Made by a program: the position numbers and the translations under genes. Shown piece by piece: positions 1-8,673 of a stretch of 62,018 nucleotides of DNA. The stretch is from Bdellovibrio sp. 28-41-41 (GTDB taxonomy: Bacteria; Bdellovibrionota; Bdellovibrionia; Bdellovibrionales; Bdellovibrionaceae). The notes under the pieces were generated by a model. That model was not told the DNA's origin, made no database searches, and saw nothing but the letters and a program-made list of their open reading frames with translations. Each line of letters begins with the position of its first letter. Position 1 is the first letter of the stretch. The stretch spans positions 1-62,018 of the forward strand of contig NCGL01000028.1 in assembly GCA_002256935.1 (NCBI GenBank). Reading direction: 5' to 3'.

Positions 1-1564
1 GAACTACATTACAGAGTTTAAAGGTATCAAGTCTTGGTTTACCAGCCTTGATCACAAGAGAATCGGACTCTTGTACATGTGCTCGATTTTCTTTTTCTTC
101 TTATTAGGTGGGATCTTTGCTTTGTTGATTCGTTTAGAATTATTCAAGCCAGGTGCCCAACTTTTTACGCCAGATCAATACAATCAAGTCATGACATACC
201 ACGGAGCTATCATGGTTTTCATGGTTATCGTTCCTGGTATCCCGGCTATTTTGGGTAACTTCTTTTTGCCTCTGCAAATCGGAGCCAAAGACGTTGCCTT
301 CCCAAGATTGAATTTAGCCAGCTGGTATATTTTCATGGCGGGCGCATTGATCGCAATGTCGACATTGTTTCTGGGTAAAGTCGATACAGGATGGACGTTC
401 TATACTCCGTACTCGATCAGAACTGGAACAGCCGCTACGATCATGGTTTTAGCCGCGTTTGTAATGGGTATGTCTTCGATCCTTACGGGTTTGAACTTCA
501 TTGTTACAACTCATAAGTTGCGTGCCCCGGGTATGACGATGCATCGTATTCCTTTGTTTATATGGGCATTGTATTCGACAGCGATTCTCCAAGTTTTGGC
601 GACTCCAGTTCTAGCGATCACGTTATTACTATTAGCTGTTGAAAGAACGTTCGGCGTTGGTATTTTCGATCCAAAATTGGGTGGAGATCCAGTGTTGTTT
701 CAACATTTTTTCTGGTTCTATTCACATCCTGCGGTTTACATTATGATCTTGCCTGCGATGGGTATCGTTTCCGAAATTATTGCCGCTTTTGCTAGAAAAA
801 CTATTTTCGGTTATACAGCAATTGCATACTCTTCATTGGGTATTGCTGCTGTTTCCTTCTTTGTTTGGGGACATCATATGTTCGTTTCTGGTCAGTCAGA
901 AGTGGCCGGTGTTGTTTTCTCGTTCCTAACAATGCTTGTGGGTGTACCGACCGCGATTAAAATGTTTAACTGGCTCGCGACTCTGTACAAGGGCAATATC
1001 TCGTTTGAAACTCCAATGTTATATGCTTTGGGATTTTTGTTCCTATTCGCAATTGGTGGTGTGACAGGTATCATGCTTGCGGTTATGGCTGTTGACGTTC
1101 ACTTCCATGATACTTATTTCGTTGTCGCGCATTTCCATTACGTAATGGTGGGTGGTACATTGATGGCGATTATGGGCGGTATGTTTTACTGGTTCCCGAA
1201 AATGTTCGGCAAAATGTACAATGAATCATTGGCTCGCTTAACGTTCATTTTTATCTTTATCGGTTTCAACGTAACGTTCTTCCCTCAATTCATTTTGGGT
1301 GCGATGGGTATGCCGCGACGTTATTTTGATTACATCCCGGCTTACCATTCGTTGAATGCTATTTCGACTATGGGATCTTGGTTGATCGCAATTGGTTTCT
1401 TCTTAGGTTTATATGTTTTCATCAACGGTATTCGTAAGGGTCCTAAAGCGTCCGCGAATCCTTGGGGCGCAAAAACTTTAGAATGGCAAACTTCATCACC
1501 TCCACCTCATTTCAACTTTGATGTGGATCCAACAGTAAATGCGGGGCCTTATGAGTACAAGTAA
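1..1564 (+). CDS. ctaD: Cytochrome c oxidase subunit I, 5' end outside window
   Basis: Catalytic subunit of an aa3-type heme-copper oxidase in the inner membrane; it reduces O2 and pumps protons. The reading frame is open from base 2 and reads the typical N-terminal stretch [14 protein letters not shown] before the first possible internal start at 71, so the gene begins upstream of the window. Visible motifs are TYHGAIMVF (heme a histidine), YSHPAVY (His-Tyr cross-link and CuB ligand), WGHHMF (CuB histidines) and [11 protein letters not shown] (heme ligands), spread over about twelve hydrophobic segments. The stop overlaps the likely ATG of ctaE by 14 bp, as is usual for this operon. Identification is certain; only the 5' limit is unknown. 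Confidence 0.97.
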   Translation, partial: NYITEFKGIKSWFTSLDHKRIGLLYMCSIFFFFLLGGIFALLIRLELFKPGAQLFTPDQYNQVMTYHGAIMVFMVIVPGIPAILGNFFLPLQIGAKDVAFPRLNLASWYIFMAGALIAMSTLFLGKVDTGWTFYTPYSIRTGTAATIMVLAAFVMGMSSILTGLNFIVTTHKLRAPGMTMHRIPLFIWALYSTAILQVLATPVLAITLLLLAVERTFGVGIFDPKLGGDPVLFQHFFWFYSHPAVYIMILPAMGIVSEIIAAFARKTIFGYTAIAYSSLGIAAVSFFVWGHHMFVSGQSEVAGVVFSFLTMLVGVPTAIKMFNWLATLYKGNISFETPMLYALGFLFLFAIGGVTGIMLAVMAVDVHFHDTYFVVAHFHYVMVGGTLMAIMGGMFYWFPKMFGKMYNESLARLTFIFIFIGFNVTFFPQFILGAMGMPRRYFDYIPAYHSLNAISTMGSWLIAIGFFLGLYVFINGIRKGPKASANPWGAKTLEWQTSSPPPHFNFDVDPTVNAGPYEYK

Positions 1565-1609
1565 TCACTCTCACGGAATACCCTTGTTCTGATCGTATCT
1601 TCATACACA

Positions 1610-2014
1610 ATGGCAATGTCGATTCACCATTTGCAAAAAAATGAAAAATCAGAAGCCGTAACTAAATTGTGGATTACAGTTGTGTGCGGTTTAGTGTTCA
1701 TGGGTATCAAAGCATTTGAGTACTACACTAAATTTGAACATGGATTGTTGCCAGGTCGCTTGTTAGATGTCGCTCACGCACATGCTCAGCATGCTAACCT
1801 TGGTATGTACTATGGTTTTTACTTCTGCATGACAGGTCTTCATGGTCTGCATGTAATGATCGGTATGGGATTAATCGTATGGCTTGCTATCCGTGCAAAA
1901 CGCGGTGACTTTGGTGCGGATTACTTCACACCAGTCGAAGGCGTTGGTATCTTTTGGCATATCGTCGACTTAATTTGGATTTTCCTTTTCCCGTTACTAT
2001 ACTTGGTAGGATAA
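1610..2014 (+). CDS. ctaE: Cytochrome c oxidase subunit III, N-terminal part deleted
   Basis: Subunit III of the aa3 oxidase, an inner-membrane protein that supports subunit I. The 134-residue frame covers only the C-terminal helices; family members are near 200 residues. The same frame reads back without a stop to 1565 and gives NTLVLIVSSYTMAMS, the usual helix-2 sequence, but helix 1 and its conserved GMWLFL-type motif are absent. An ATG at 1551, overlapping ctaD, begins MSTSNHSHG, a plausible real N-terminus, but it hits a stop at 1587 in a different frame. The simplest reading is an out-of-frame deletion near 1574-1580. This could be a real mutation or an assembly gap. Translation from 1610 would give a crippled product. 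Confidence 0.85.
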   Translation: MAMSIHHLQKNEKSEAVTKLWITVVCGLVFMGIKAFEYYTKFEHGLLPGRLLDVAHAHAQHANLGMYYGFYFCMTGLHGLHVMIGMGLIVWLAIRAKRGDFGADYFTPVEGVGIFWHIVDLIWIFLFPLLYLVG

Positions 2015-2029
2015 ACTTAGGAGATAATC

Positions 2030-2374
2030 ATGGGATCAAATAATAATCATTCAAGTGGCAACCATTCGCATCACATTATCCCGAAAGAAATCTACACACG
2101 GGTAATGTGGGCACTCATCGTGTTCACTTTGTTAACTGTGGGATTTCACTATTTATTTCACAATGTAATGCATGGATCTGTTTTAGCAGCTCCGGTAGCC
2201 TTCTTAATCGCGGCTTTCAAGGCAGCTTTGGTTTTGATGTTTTTCATGGGTTTGAAATACGATAAACCAGAAAATCGCGCGATCTTTGCGACTGGTTTCA
2301 TCTTTTTAGCCCTTTTATTCATTTTTTGCGTTTTAGATATCTACACTCGTGTTGCTCAAACCAGCACACTATAA
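2030..2374 (+). CDS. Cytochrome c oxidase subunit IV (prokaryotic type)
   Basis: Small accessory subunit of the heme-copper oxidase, 114 residues. It has a His/Asn-rich N-terminal tail (residues 1-20), then three hydrophobic helices (about 28-48, 55-78 and 88-108), the normal design of the CtaF/CyoD-like family. A good ribosome site (taggag) lies 7 nt before the ATG. It sits 15 bp after ctaE and 12 bp before ctaB, so the four genes are one transcription unit. Family membership follows from topology, size and position rather than from a catalytic motif. Confidence 0.85.
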   Translation: MGSNNNHSSGNHSHHIIPKEIYTRVMWALIVFTLLTVGFHYLFHNVMHGSVLAAPVAFLIAAFKAALVLMFFMGLKYDKPENRAIFATGFIFLALLFIFCVLDIYTRVAQTSTL

Positions 2375-2386
2375 AGTCTAAACACA

Positions 2387-3262
2387 GTGAAACTATTTTC
2401 CGATTTAACTAAGCTAGGTATTACGATTTTTGTGGTCCTAGCCGCTATTGCCGGGTACGCGCTCGGTTTTGAATCGGAAAAAGTTTTCGATGCGATCCAT
2501 TTTATTAAAATGATCGGTGGAACCTTCCTTCTAAGTTCGGGCAGTCTGGCTCTGAACCAATTTCAAGAATACAAATTAGATGCACAAATGCCAAGAACGG
2601 CAAAGCGTCCGATCGCTTCGGGACAGATTACTCCGATGGCCGGTTTGGTCCTTGCGAGCTCATTCCTATTTGGTGGTTTCTATTTACTATATTTGGTGTC
2701 GCCATTGTCTTTGGTTTTTGGATTGGCGACAGTCGTTCTCTATAATTTCGTTTATACTTATTGGTGGAAGCCTAAATGGATTTACGCTGCGGTTCCTGGG
2801 GCAATTCCTGGCGCATTGCCAGTAACTATTGGGTATACGGCCGTTAATTCAAATTTTCTATCTCCAGAATCTGTTTATTTATTTCTGATTTTATTTTTAT
2901 GGCAAATGCCGCACTTCTGGGCCTTGGCCATTCGTTACAAAGATGACTATCGTGAAGGTGGGATTCCCACTCTGCCAGTAGCCTTGGGGCTTGAGCGTAC
3001 GTTGTATCAAATGGGTCTTTACACGTTTGCTTATGTTGGCTGTGCGATCCTTTCGCCGGCATTTTACAAAGCGTCTTGGTTCTATGCTCTGTTGGTTTTC
3101 CCGACATCTGTGAAGTTACTGTTTGAAACCTATAGATTTATTAAATCGGGTGGGCAGGTTGGGTGGCTCAAATACTTCATGTGGATCAACGTTAGTGTTT
3201 TGATTTATTTGATTGTTCCTGCTTTGGATAAGTGGAACTTTTTGTTTACTGATACTAATTAA
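2387..3262 (+). CDS. ctaB: Protoheme IX farnesyltransferase (heme O synthase)
   Basis: UbiA-family membrane prenyltransferase that attaches a farnesyl group to protoheme, giving heme O, the precursor of the heme A needed by the oxidase encoded just upstream. Length of 291 residues is normal. The first Asp-rich motif is NQFQEYKLDAQMPRTAKRP (about residues 57-75), the second is YKDDYREGGIPTLPV (about 185-199), with around eight hydrophobic segments. Translation starts at GTG; an in-frame stop lies just upstream. It is the last gene of the oxidase operon and converges on the minus-strand lipoprotein gene across a long hairpin repeat. Confidence 0.95.
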   Translation: MKLFSDLTKLGITIFVVLAAIAGYALGFESEKVFDAIHFIKMIGGTFLLSSGSLALNQFQEYKLDAQMPRTAKRPIASGQITPMAGLVLASSFLFGGFYLLYLVSPLSLVFGLATVVLYNFVYTYWWKPKWIYAAVPGAIPGALPVTIGYTAVNSNFLSPESVYLFLILFLWQMPHFWALAIRYKDDYREGGIPTLPVALGLERTLYQMGLYTFAYVGCAILSPAFYKASWFYALLVFPTSVKLLFETYRFIKSGGQVGWLKYFMWINVSVLIYLIVPALDKWNFLFTDTN

Positions 3263-3285
3263 AAACCCCTGTTTTTACGGCTGGT

Positions 3286-3498
3286 GATCTCTCTTCTTTC
3301 CTTCGCTTTTGTTCAAGGTTGGCGCGAGGGATCTTCCTTTTCTACGATCTTTCATTTTAAAGACATAAAAAAAGCCTCGGCAGTCCTCGCCGAGCGCCAT
3401 GCGCCGGCTGTGGAACTCATTTTTTTCATGTCTTTAAAATGAAAGATCGTAGAAAAGGAAGACCGAGCTTGAATTGCGCGAAAGAAAGAAGAGGGATC
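3286..3498. repeat. Long hairpin repeat, copy A
   Basis: Large foldback between convergent genes. The core is a perfect 35-bp inverted repeat, 3332-3366 with 3428-3462, around a 61-base GC-rich loop. The core starts TCTTCCT on the left and ends AGGAAGA on the right. Outer arms (3286-3319 with 3465-3498) pair imperfectly. The right outer arm, ggaagaccgagcttgaat followed by gcgc and cattcacaaaaa, recurs in copy B at 22007-22262, while the inner 28 bp of stem do not. About 65 bases beyond the right arm (to about 3560) are also similar between copies. Open frames inside it are by-products of the palindrome. Confidence 0.85.
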
Positions 3499-3640
3499 CC
3501 ATTCACAAAAAGCACCCCACGCCGCAGCCGTTTTTTTGCCGATGCCTTGAAGGGGTTTTTCAAGCCGGGGGATATGTTTCTTCGAAATTGTATCAGCTCG
3601 ATTCAGTGTTTTGGACAAATGAATATTTTGGTGAAGTTCT

Positions 3641-3679
3641 TGAAAAAATAAAGGCAAGGGTGTTAGCCTTGCCTTTATT
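3641..3679 (-). terminator. Rho-independent terminator of the 3726-4733 gene
   Basis: Perfect 13-bp inverted repeat 3647-3659 with 3667-3679 (aataaaggcaagg and its complement) with a 7-base loop. On the minus strand it is followed by a run of six T. It lies 46 bp after the stop of the minus-strand lipoprotein gene. Confidence 0.8.
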
Positions 3680-3725
3680 GAATTCAAGTTTTCTATTTAA
3701 TTATTTAAAACTAAACATTTCAAAA

Positions 3726-4733
3726 CTACTGGCAGGTGCTTAGTTGGACCTCGCTGCCTGCTGTGTTTGATGGTGTTGTTAGTGTTGCTGTTCCGCAGTT
3801 GGCTGTGAATGTTAGTGTCATTGGGCCTGTTGGGGCTCCGGAGCCTGCGAATGTTGTGGTGATTGTTCCAGAAACTGGGAAGCAACATGTGGCTGTGGAC
3901 CAGGTTACTGCGCTGAATGTGTTAGTCGCGGTGTATTTGGCTAAATTGTGATAAAGAACCACAGAGCCAGTCATTGCGCGATTGGCAGATGTTGTGCCTA
4001 GGCCGCTGGTAGCGCCGTTGGATTTTGCGCCTGAGATTGTTAATGTAGGTTGTATATAGTAATCAAAAATAGTTGCGCCTCGGCGACCAGAATAGACCTT
4101 GTGGATCGCAGAATTGGTTGGCGACATCCCTACCGAGCGATTAGTGGTATTAGTTCGCGCCAAAAGAATGGCCCCCGATGCGAAAACTGTTCCGTCGTAA
4201 GCCGTTCCGCCCTTGGTATCTGTCGTGATATTGCCACCGGCTGGGAAACTAATTGTTGAGCCAGTTGATGACCGGCTGACAGTATCGCTGGCTGTTAGAT
4301 AACCGCGAGAGCAATCGCCGCTGTTTGACCATGTCTCGGACCACCCACCGGTCATGGTTGTGGAAATTCTTGGACCTGCGATTGTGCATCCATTCCACGC
4401 TACTGTTCCAACTGTCGCGGAACATGTTCTAACAGATGAATATTTACATTCGTTCGCGGCTTGAGTGACTTGATCACTGCTAGTTTGAACCATCTGGTTT
4501 TTAGCGAATTGGACTTCTTCTTCCAGAATATCTAATTGATTGGCTACGAAACTTGCTCCTACTGCGGCTGTGCCGCCTTCTGTTGCCGAGGCTTGACCAC
4601 TGGCTTCGGACATAGATTCAGTCATAATGTAGGCAGTGCTATCAGAATCTTCTGTCGTGTCTTCTTCATTCTTTTTACAAGAAAATGTAAGAGCCGCTGT
4701 TAATGTAGCTATGATTAGTAATTTCCATTTCAT
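3726..4733 (-). CDS. Putative lipoprotein, Thr/Ser/Gly-rich, unknown function
   Basis: 335 residues beginning with a lipoprotein signal peptide: basic start, hydrophobic core and lipobox LTFSC with the lipidated Cys at 19, followed by KKNEEDTTEDSD, a charged linker typical of outer-membrane lipoproteins. The rest is low in charge and rich in Thr, Ser, Gly and Ala, with several Cys (about residues 91, 99, 110 and 138, a CC pair near 285, and a Cys three residues from the end). Spacing suggests a beta-rich disulfide-containing surface protein. No family was recognised. It is a single gene with its own terminator downstream, converging on ctaB. Confidence 0.7.
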   Translation of the reverse strand: MKWKLLIIATLTAALTFSCKKNEEDTTEDSDSTAYIMTESMSEASGQASATEGGTAAVGASFVANQLDILEEEVQFAKNQMVQTSSDQVTQAANECKYSSVRTCSATVGTVAWNGCTIAGPRISTTMTGGWSETWSNSGDCSRGYLTASDTVSRSSTGSTISFPAGGNITTDTKGGTAYDGTVFASGAILLARTNTTNRSVGMSPTNSAIHKVYSGRRGATIFDYYIQPTLTISGAKSNGATSGLGTTSANRAMTGSVVLYHNLAKYTATNTFSAVTWSTATCCFPVSGTITTTFAGSGAPTGPMTLTFTANCGTATLTTPSNTAGSEVQLSTCQ

Positions 4734-4825
4734 TGGAACTCCTTTTTGATTCTCATAGTCTACGCCCCTGTTTTTCAGGGTAAACAGATAGTGAAAAAGT
4801 GCGACGATGGTCGAACGTTAATTTG

Positions 4826-5491
4826 TTACGGAATGCGTACTTCAACGGGCGTGTCGATTTGTCTAAAAGGATGTGCGGATTTAAATGCATCAAGTTTAAG
4901 ACAGCGCGCATTTACCGCCATCACGTTTTTGTATGGACTTAGGTCTACGTTGAATCTTTCTGCAGTGAATACCATCGGCACTAAGAAGCAATCGGCGACG
5001 GTGACGTGATCACCAAAACAATATTGGCCCATATTTTTTTGCAACCAAGATTCTAATGCCGCTAGTCCTTTCTGGTACCAGTGATTGATCCAGATTTCTT
5101 TTTGTTTTTGATCGTAACCGTTGTTGTCTTCCAAATATTTTAAAACTTTCAAATTGGAAAGAGGGTGCATGAAGGAGTTTATATTTTCGCAGAACTGGCG
5201 AATCTTTGCGCGTTTCTGTGAATCTCTTGGAAATAAACTGGGATTAGGAAATTGCTCTTCTAAATATTCGATGATCGCAACCGATTGTCCAACGATTAGT
5301 CCTTCGTGCTCTAAAGTCGGAACTTCCGACATCGGATTGATGGCTTTATAGGTTTGACTGTATTGTTCTCCGCCATTGTTTAATAAGTGAACCGGAGAGT
5401 ATTTGTATTCAATATTTTTCAAATTTAAAGCGATACGTACGCGGTACGACGTTGAACTTCGAAAATAATTATAAAGCGTAACTTGTGACAT
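4826..5491 (-). CDS. maiA: Maleylacetoacetate isomerase (zeta-class GST)
   Basis: Glutathione-dependent isomerase that converts maleylacetoacetate to fumarylacetoacetate in tyrosine and homogentisate breakdown. 221 residues, the normal length. The N-terminal thioredoxin-like half has the zeta-class active site RSSTSYRVRIALNLK (residues 11-25), the cis-proline region MSEVPTLEHEGLIVGQS and the GSH-binding Gln-Ser. The C-terminal helical half carries FGDHVTVADCFLVP, the N-capping box of GST folds. The FAH-family gene at 6904, the next enzyme of the pathway, lies 1.4 kb away on the other strand, which supports the assignment. Confidence 0.9.
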   Translation of the reverse strand: MSQVTLYNYFRSSTSYRVRIALNLKNIEYKYSPVHLLNNGGEQYSQTYKAINPMSEVPTLEHEGLIVGQSVAIIEYLEEQFPNPSLFPRDSQKRAKIRQFCENINSFMHPLSNLKVLKYLEDNNGYDQKQKEIWINHWYQKGLAALESWLQKNMGQYCFGDHVTVADCFLVPMVFTAERFNVDLSPYKNVMAVNARCLKLDAFKSAHPFRQIDTPVEVRIP

Positions 5492-5598
5492 AACCGAGTT
5501 CTCCTTATTTGGCAGAATAGAGCCGGAGTCGCCTATAAATCAAGTAAGTTATTGACAGCTTAGAGAGGGCAGAGTCCAATAAAAACGATTTCAATACT

Positions 5599-6300
5599 AT
5601 GCAAACAAAATTAAATCCCGCCAACTTTTTTCTAAATTCAGTATTTTTCTTTCTTTTGTTTTTAGTTCCATTTTTCGTCGTGCGACTTTATTTTTATTTT
5701 AATTATTTTTTCTCTGCGAACGAATTTGCTGTTCTGGATTTTTTGCAAATGTTGATTTGGGGGATTCGGTTTGATTTGTGCGTGCTTGGGTTTTTGCTGA
5801 TTCCCATATTTTTATTGTATTTAGTTTCTTATGTCCAAAAACTTCGTGCTGCGTGTTTCATCGTTGGACAGATATACAAAGCGCTAGCATTAGTTGCAAT
5901 ATTCATAGTCTTTCATTTCAATATTCCATTTTTGGCTAAGAACGCCCCATTCGATATTCCTTACTGGATGCACTGGTCTGATTACCGCAGTTTATTTTTT
6001 CTAGATTGTCGCGTGTGTTATTGGGACCTGGACTATCAATCCACTCTTCATCCAATACAGATCGTAAGTGGATTGATGATGCTACTGATTCTATTTAGCC
6101 TTTTTTCACAGTGGAAATATTTTTCGGATACGTTTAATCCCAAGCGGGAAGTGTTGTTTTTTGTCCTCCTTGCGCTTATGGCGCGAGGCAAAGTAGGCGA
6201 GCATCATTTGCGTTATGAGGATTCTGTTTGGCATAAAAATCCATTAATAAATACCTTGTCCAATAACCCGCTGTGGCTGATCGACAAAGTCAGAAATTGA
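5599..6300 (+). CDS. Orphan membrane domain resembling the N-terminus of LtaS-like sulfatase-fold transferases
   Basis: 233 residues with five hydrophobic segments (about 11-33, 44-70, 73-92, 96-118 and 157-175). The WGIRFDLCVLGFLLIP stretch and the tail ARGKVGEHHLRYED followed by PLINTLSNNPLWLID resemble the transmembrane part and linker of LTA synthase/phosphoglycerol transferase-like proteins, which normally continue into a large periplasmic sulfatase-fold domain. Here the protein stops just after the linker, and no sulfatase frame follows. It could be a truncated gene or a stand-alone membrane protein. No Shine-Dalgarno sequence is visible. The family link is pattern recognition and needs a profile search. 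Confidence 0.55.
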   Translation: MQTKLNPANFFLNSVFFFLLFLVPFFVVRLYFYFNYFFSANEFAVLDFLQMLIWGIRFDLCVLGFLLIPIFLLYLVSYVQKLRAACFIVGQIYKALALVAIFIVFHFNIPFLAKNAPFDIPYWMHWSDYRSLFFLDCRVCYWDLDYQSTLHPIQIVSGLMMLLILFSLFSQWKYFSDTFNPKREVLFFVLLALMARGKVGEHHLRYEDSVWHKNPLINTLSNNPLWLIDKVRN

Positions 6301-6349
6301 TAGACGGTGTAGAGGCAATTCGTTAGGATCACCTCAAAAGAGGTGCTAC

Positions 6350-6901
6350 ATGAACTTTCTAAAAATTTTCGCATTAACGTCTTTAATTTCTGTTTATTCA
6401 ATGGCTATCGGTTTTGGTGTTGAAGGTGGTTTCCGTCAACAATCAGGTGACGTAGCAACGGGTTATTCAACATCGTCTCAGGTGGGTTACACATTTGGTG
6501 CGGTTGGATACATGGATATCTCTGAAAAATTAGCTTTTAGATCTGGTATCATGTACACACAACGACCCCTTCAAGTAACAAGCGATCTAACGAAAGAATC
6601 TTCAAATGTAAGCATGACTTATTTTGATGTTCCCGTTGGTTTGATGTTGAAGTTTGAAGAATGGATGGGTGCCTACGCTGGTGTAGCATTATCAGTTAAT
6701 TTGGATAAAACATCGAGCAATACAAACGTAATTAAATTGCAAGACGTGAAATCATTAGTTGTTCCATTTCAATTTGGTGTGACTTTCAAATTCATGCCGG
6801 AAATGGGCTTGAATCTATACTTTGAACAATTTGGCGATGTAGCAGACGGTTTGAAATCATACCGTTCTGTGGGTGCTAATTTACTTTTCACAATGGATTA
6901 A
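6350..6901 (+). CDS. Small outer-membrane beta-barrel protein
   Basis: 183 residues with a signal peptide (residues 1-19, MNFLKIFALTSLISVYSMA) and then alternating amphipathic strands such as VGYTFGAVGYMDI and FRSGIMYTQRP, with aromatic residues at strand ends. This is the look of an eight-stranded OmpA/OmpX-type porin-like barrel (outer membrane protein beta-barrel domain). Strong ribosome site aaaagagg 7 nt before the ATG. Only 2 bp separate it from the FAH gene downstream, so the two are probably co-transcribed, although no functional link is obvious. Confidence 0.75.
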   Translation: MNFLKIFALTSLISVYSMAIGFGVEGGFRQQSGDVATGYSTSSQVGYTFGAVGYMDISEKLAFRSGIMYTQRPLQVTSDLTKESSNVSMTYFDVPVGLMLKFEEWMGAYAGVALSVNLDKTSSNTNVIKLQDVKSLVVPFQFGVTFKFMPEMGLNLYFEQFGDVADGLKSYRSVGANLLFTMD

Positions 6902-6903
6902 TT

Positions 6904-7884
6904 GTGAAATTAGGCTCATTAAAAGATACTAAAAATAAAGATGGTCGTTTGGTCCTTGTTTCTAAGGATCTTAAAAATTATGTGGAAGCGGATGACATTG
7001 CTCCTTCGCTATTAAGTGCCGTTGAAAATTGGAATCAAGTCGAGCCAAAGTTAAAAGACCGGTATCAAGAATTGAATGGCGGTACTGCAAAAAATATTAA
7101 ACCTTACACGGAATCGGCCATGGCATCGGCATTGCCACGCACATGGTTATTTGCAGATGGTTCATCATTTATCTATCACGTAAAATTAGTCAGAAAAGCA
7201 CGCAAGGCTCCACTGCCAGAAACACTGCAAACTGTTCCTTTAATGTATCAAGGCGAGGCTGGTCGATTTTTAGCGCCTACAGAATCTATTCCTCAGGTGG
7301 ATTTTTCACATGGAACTGATTTCGAAGGTGAAGTTGGCGTCATCGTGGACGACGTTCCCATTGGTGTGTCAGCCGAAGCGGCGCTTAAGCACATCAGACT
7401 AGTCGTTTTAATCAACGACGTATCTTTACGTGGACTGATTCCCGAAGAATTAGCTTCCGGTTTTGGATTTTTTCAAAGCAAACCAAATTCAGCTTTGTCT
7501 CCGCTAGCGTTAACCGTGGATGAATTCGGTTCGGCGTGGAAAGAGGGCCGATTGCATTTGCCTCTAACTGTAAATCTAAATGGTCAATTTTTCGGGGCAG
7601 CTAATGCCGGCGAAATGTATTTTCATTTTGGTCAGCTGATTGCTCATGCCGCAAAAACGCGTCCCCTAGCGGCTGGCAGCCTGATCGGTAGCGGAACTGT
7701 GTCAAACGAAGATCACACTAAAGGTTCAAGCTGCCTTGTTGAAAAACGCATGATTGAAGTTATCGAAAAAGAAAAAGCCGAGACTCCATTTATGAAAGTC
7801 GGCGACACCATCGAAATTTTAATGAAGAACGAAAAAGGTGAAAACCTATTCGGGCGTATTTTTCAAACAGTTCAAAAAGCTTAA
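6904..7884 (+). CDS. Fumarylacetoacetate hydrolase family protein
   Basis: 326 residues; the C-terminal two thirds have the FAH fold that cleaves C-C bonds in acylpyruvate-like substrates. Metal-ligand signature DFEGEVGVIVDDVP (about 140-153), then LINDVSLRGLIPEE and FFQSKPNSALSP, and the late loop AGSLIGSGTVSNED. With maiA nearby the most likely role is fumarylacetoacetate to fumarate plus acetoacetate, the last step of tyrosine degradation, but FAH paralogues with other substrates are common. Start is GTG 2 bp after the preceding stop, with no Shine-Dalgarno sequence, so translation is probably coupled. Its stop abuts the stop of the convergent acyltransferase gene. Confidence 0.85.
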   Translation: MKLGSLKDTKNKDGRLVLVSKDLKNYVEADDIAPSLLSAVENWNQVEPKLKDRYQELNGGTAKNIKPYTESAMASALPRTWLFADGSSFIYHVKLVRKARKAPLPETLQTVPLMYQGEAGRFLAPTESIPQVDFSHGTDFEGEVGVIVDDVPIGVSAEAALKHIRLVVLINDVSLRGLIPEELASGFGFFQSKPNSALSPLALTVDEFGSAWKEGRLHLPLTVNLNGQFFGAANAGEMYFHFGQLIAHAAKTRPLAAGSLIGSGTVSNEDHTKGSSCLVEKRMIEVIEKEKAETPFMKVGDTIEILMKNEKGENLFGRIFQTVQKA

Positions 7885-8673
7885 TTATTTCTGCACCGGT
7901 TTAAATTTTTCAACGATACGTCGGCGAATTTCATCAGCAACTTCGCCGCGATCTTGTTCTGGCTTAGGGTAGTAGGGCTCTAAGAAGATCACTTCTGTAA
8001 CGACTTCTTTTAAAGCGCATGAGCGAATAAATGATGTAAAAAACGTAATATCGCCATACCAGCATACATAATCGCGGTATTTCATATCAAATGGTCCACC
8101 GTTTACAGATTTAAAATTGAAACAGTAGGGAAATATAGCTGTACCAGCTAAGGCTGCTGAGCTTATCAACGTACGCTTGAATGGCAGAACTTCTTCACCG
8201 TTGTGTGAAGTCGCCTCGGGATAAAGAGTCACACGAAAGCCGTCTTGGAGAGTGCTAATGATACTGCCCAGTTCGCCTTTGATGTTAGATCGGTTTTTGC
8301 GATCCACGTACATGCAGCCGGCCATCTCGGTAATGATGCCTAATAAAGGTGTTTTACGCATTTCTTCAGAGGTAATAAACAAGGCTTTGGTTAATGAGTG
8401 CATAACTAAAATATCAATAAAACCCAAGTGATTGCCAACGATCAGACCGGGATCGTTACCTTTGGGAAAATTATGAACTTCGATTTTGATATTATAAAGC
8501 TCGCAAATCAGTTTTGTGTATTTAGCGGCGTTGTCGGAAAAAGCCCTTCGACGTGGATTGACGCCTTTCACGGTCAAATGAACGTAAAATGCAGAAATGA
8601 AGTAGACGGCCGCTACTGCGAGAAATACGAAAACGCGATAGACAACTCGGAATGGGGTGATGATTGCTTCCAC
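7885..8673 (-). CDS. 1-acylglycerol-3-phosphate acyltransferase-like (PlsC/OlsA family)
   Basis: Membrane-bound O-acyltransferase of 262 residues. One or two N-terminal hydrophobic helices (7-33) precede the acyltransferase motif NHLGFID (H82-x4-D87, the catalytic pair), motif III YPEATS (151-156, a variant of the usual PEGT) and SSAALAGTAIFPYCF. General reaction: acyl-ACP or acyl-CoA onto a lyso-lipid hydroxyl. The upstream gene encodes an OlsB-like N-acyltransferase and overlaps this one by 61 bp. That points to OlsA (lyso-ornithine lipid to ornithine lipid) rather than housekeeping PlsC. The substrate is inferred from context only. Confidence 0.85.
   Translation of the reverse strand: MEAIITPFRVVYRVFVFLAVAAVYFISAFYVHLTVKGVNPRRRAFSDNAAKYTKLICELYNIKIEVHNFPKGNDPGLIVGNHLGFIDILVMHSLTKALFITSEEMRKTPLLGIITEMAGCMYVDRKNRSNIKGELGSIISTLQDGFRVTLYPEATSHNGEEVLPFKRTLISSAALAGTAIFPYCFNFKSVNGGPFDMKYRDYVCWYGDITFFTSFIRSCALKEVVTEVIFLEPYYPKPEQDRGEVADEIRRRIVEKFKPVQK

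Noticed and set aside
3439..3743. Open frames of 70-111 codons within and beside hairpin copy A
   Set aside because: They arise from the palindrome and its flanks, have no ribosome sites, and overlap each other on both strands.
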